Source of the DNA: CAZAMP01 sp964486455
GTDB lineage: Bacteria > Eisenbacteria > RBG-16-71-46 > CAZAMP01
Direction: 5' to 3'
Length of the DNA stretch: 15,806 nucleotides
Assembly (NCBI GenBank): GCA_964486455.1
Contig: CAZAMP010000071.1
Span: 1 to 15,806, forward strand
The notes beneath the pieces are model-generated. The model did not search any database. It was not told the origin of the DNA and saw nothing but the letters and a program-made list of their open reading frames with translations. Position numbers and translations under genes: made by a program. Numbering within the stretch: position 1 is the stretch's first letter; each line of letters opens with the position of its first letter. Shown piece by piece: positions 14,018 to 15,806 of this stretch.

Positions 14018-14898
14018 AGCGCGCCTTTTTCCCCGGTTGCATGATCCAGGTCCGCTATCCACAGATGGAGGCGGCGGTGCGGAAAACCGTTCCCGCCCTC
14101 GGCATCGAGCTCGTGGACCTGCCCGGTCTCGGCTGCTGCCCCGATCCCGTGTTCTTCAAGTCGCTCTACAAGCTCGATTGGCTGGTGCTGGCGGCGCGGA
14201 ATCTCGCCGTCGCCGAGGAGGCCGGCCTCGATTTCGTGACCATTTGCAGCGGATGTACGGAAACGCTCGCCGAGGCGGCGCATCTACTAAACGAGGGTAC
14301 CGAGCTTCTCGAGGACGTGAACCGGCGCCTCAAGAAGATCGGCAAGGAATACAAAGGGACGGTGAAGACGAATCATCTCATCACGATCCTGCGTGATGAG
14401 GTCGGGCCGGAGAACGTGCATGCGTCGGTGACGCACCCGCTCACCGGGATCCGTGTCGCCGTGCACTACGGGTGTCATCTTCTCAAGCCGCGCGCGATCA
14501 TGCAGGTGGACGATCCGGACAATCCCACGGTCTTCGAGGACATGCTGCGCGCGATCGGTGCCGAGCCGGTCGAACACGTGGACCGCATCCTTTGCTGCGG
14601 CAAGTCGTGCCGGGACTGTGAGCTTCCCGAAGAGATGACGAAGACCGTCTTGAACTCCATCAACGACGCGAACGTCGATCTCATGGGTGTGATCTGCCCG
14701 TCATGCTTCGACTCGTTCGATATCGGTCAGATCCGCGTTTCGAAGAAGTTCGGTCTCGATTTCACGATTCCGCCGGTCTACTACTTCCAGATGCTGGCCC
14801 TGGCGCAGGGGCTTGCGCCGCAAGAAGTCGGGCTCGACAAGCACAAGCTCAAGCCGGTGAAGCTGCTCGAGCGCTATGGGGCGGTGGGGCAGGCCTGA
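14014..14898 (+). CDS. hdrB: heterodisulfide reductase subunit B-like protein (two CCG domains)
   Basis: A 294-aa HdrB of usual length, expected to hold the noncubane 4Fe-4S clusters that reduce a disulfide or a related substrate. CCG domain 1 has Cys 9, Cys 41-42, Cys 78 and Cys 81, giving CX31CCX35CX2C, which fits the family pattern as I recall it. CCG domain 2 has Cys 154, Cys 194-195 (CCG) and Cys 228, 231 (CPSC). Three further cysteines lie nearby (CGKSCRDCE, VICPSC). The Lys-rich segment at the end (LDKHKLKPVKLLERYG) is ordinary for the family. The start overlaps hdrC (ATGA), and it is the last gene of the operon. The bacterial substrate is unknown because CoM/CoB are not expected in bacteria. 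Confidence 0.88.
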   Translation: MKRAFFPGCMIQVRYPQMEAAVRKTVPALGIELVDLPGLGCCPDPVFFKSLYKLDWLVLAARNLAVAEEAGLDFVTICSGCTETLAEAAHLLNEGTELLEDVNRRLKKIGKEYKGTVKTNHLITILRDEVGPENVHASVTHPLTGIRVAVHYGCHLLKPRAIMQVDDPDNPTVFEDMLRAIGAEPVEHVDRILCCGKSCRDCELPEEMTKTVLNSINDANVDLMGVICPSCFDSFDIGQIRVSKKFGLDFTIPPVYYFQMLALAQGLAPQEVGLDKHKLKPVKLLERYGAVGQA

Positions 14899-14903
14899 TC
14901 GAC

Positions 14904-14996
14904 AGCGCGCGGGGGACGGTTCACCTTCCGGCTCCCCGCTCGCTTCGCTCACTCCGCGCGGACTTAGTCGCCTTCAGGCGAGCCATCCCCCGCGCT
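14904..14996 (+). terminator. structured element after the operon (possible terminator)
   Basis: AGCGCGCGGGGGACGG (14904-14919) can pair with CCATCCCCCGCGCT (14983-14996), with one bulged C and one mismatch. The enclosed sequence holds a further hairpin, TCGCCT-TC-AGGCGA (14968-14981), and the self-complementary CCGCGCGG. It begins 5 nt after the hdrB stop and is followed only by a short CTTTCT, so a simple intrinsic terminator is not certain. A Rho-type region, a REP-like extragenic element or a processed 3' end are alternatives. Confidence 0.4.
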
Positions 14997-15175
14997 TTCT
15001 GACCAGAACCTTCTCTGTGCCCTGAATCCCGTGAAGTTCTCCTGCCAAACCCTGCGCGCATCGCAATCCGATCAACAGAGGAGTAACGATCAGAGGGAAC
15101 TAGGAACTGAGGAGAACCAATATCTCGGACGAGACAGCGGGACGAGGCGAAGAGGCAGGGGTCGCTAGCCGTCGG

Positions 15176-15806
15176 CTATCGTTGTAGGACGATTCGCTGC
15201 GTGACGGCAATGTCGTCGACACGGAGTCGGGCAAAGTAAATGCCGGACGCGACTGCCAGGCCCGATTCCTGTCGTCCATCCCATGGTAGCGTGTAGCGTC
15301 CCGGGCGATAGACGGCGTCGACGATAGTTCGGATTTTCCGCCCGAAGACGTCAAAGACGGCCAGAACGACACGTCCCTCCTTGGGGACATGGAAGGACAG
15401 CGTGGTTGTTGGATTGGATGGATTGGGTGTGGGCGGGAAAAGGGATACCTCTCCGGGGGGCAGGGATGCTGTCGCCGTGATTTCGGAAAGCGAGTGTTCC
15501 TCACCGCTCGTTGTGACCTCGACCAGGCGGTATCGATACGTCTCGCCGTGGGTCACGCCTCGATCGATGTATGCGTAGGCCGGTTGTCCGCCCGGGATGA
15601 GCGCTGTAGTCACTCGGGTCTCAGCCTCGGATGACGATGCGAACCGGCGGTAGACGCGAAAGCCAGCCACTTCTCGCTCTGTGCTCGTTTCCCATTCGAG
15701 TGAGATGCCGGCAGCCGTGGGCACAGCCGTGAAGAACTTTAGGACGACGGGGGTAATGTCCTGAGAGAAGACGCACAGGGATGGGCCAGCCAACGCACCA
15801 CATCCG
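15176..15806 (-). CDS. C-terminal part of an exported protein with fibronectin-like and FlgD-like sorting domains (partial)
   Basis: The frame is open to the right edge of the window, so the start lies outside. About 210 residues are visible. A fibronectin type III-like segment (ISLEWETSTEREVAGFRVYRR ... AYIDRGVTHGETYRYRLVEVT) is followed by a FlgD-Ig / type IX-like sorting domain. The sorting domain reads PPTPNPSNPTTTLSFHVP, VVLAVFDVFGRKIRTIVD, YTLPWDGRQESGLAVASGIYFARL, broken at these points. The same domain ends the LTD protein at 598-2640. The FnIII plus sorting module is the usual tail of large surface or secreted proteins in these lineages, and the functional domain would lie upstream. 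A small hairpin, TAGCC-GAC-GGCTA, covers the stop codon (15166-15178). It converges with the kor-hdr operon. Confidence 0.85.
   Translation of the reverse strand, partial: GCGALAGPSLCVFSQDITPVVLKFFTAVPTAAGISLEWETSTEREVAGFRVYRRFASSSEAETRVTTALIPGGQPAYAYIDRGVTHGETYRYRLVEVTTSGEEHSLSEITATASLPPGEVSLFPPTPNPSNPTTTLSFHVPKEGRVVLAVFDVFGRKIRTIVDAVYRPGRYTLPWDGRQESGLAVASGIYFARLRVDDIAVTQRIVLQR

Noticed and set aside
1..15806. tRNA or rRNA genes, CRISPR arrays, insertion sequences, prophage
   Set aside because: I saw no cloverleaf-like sequence, spaced repeats, transposase motifs or terminal inverted repeats with target duplications.

Overview
The window is chromosomal DNA from a GC-rich, probably anaerobic, uncultured-type bacterium. 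Two proteins at the edges (598-2640 and 15176-15806) end in the FlgD-like / type IX-sorting-like beta-sandwich. That domain is typical of FCB-superphylum lineages such as Eisenbacteria, Krumholzibacteria and Latescibacteria. This placement is an inference from domain style, not from a marker gene. Much of the window (3278-14898) is one tightly packed plus-strand operon of redox enzymes.

Layout. At the left edge (1-124, minus) is the start of an exported protein that appears frameshifted. A gene-free stretch follows (125-597). Next come a secreted lamin-tail-domain protein (598-2640, plus) and a small convergent conserved gene (2644-2892, minus). The region 2893-3277 holds a sigma70-like promoter and a series of perfect palindromes, and then the operon begins. 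The operon encodes a four-subunit 2-oxoacid:ferredoxin oxidoreductase (korD, korA, korB, korC). Two side-by-side heterodisulfide-reductase (Hdr) modules follow. Module 1 is a long HdrA (1030 aa), a separate MvhD and an HdrC-HdrB fusion (HdrD-like). Module 2 is HdrA fused to MvhD (829 aa), a 53-aa zinc-ribbon protein, a separate HdrC and a separate HdrB. A structured, possibly terminating element follows the operon. The last feature is the C-terminal part of a second exported protein on the minus strand.

The main discovery is that both hdrA genes are interrupted by an in-frame TGA at the same place, after D-C-S-I and before I-L-G-P. This is the position where some methanogen HdrA proteins carry selenocysteine and where other HdrA proteins have cysteine. 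Exactly 20 nt after each TGA there is the same perfect hairpin, GGATGCC-GGTC-GGCATCC. This fits a bacterial SECIS element with guanines opening the apical loop, much like the E. coli fdhF loop. A conventional gene caller would split each gene or begin it downstream of the TGA. Both are best read as full-length selenoproteins.

How the genes may work together (inference): Kor makes or consumes reduced ferredoxin during 2-oxoacid oxidation or reductive carboxylation. The HdrA flavin and iron-sulfur units could bifurcate or confurcate electrons between ferredoxin and another carrier through MvhD, and pass them to the CCG-domain subunits HdrB/HdrD. No hydrogenase (MvhAG), formate dehydrogenase, Flx or Nuo-like partner is encoded here. 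The electron partner of MvhD and the substrate of the HdrB-type sites are therefore unknown.
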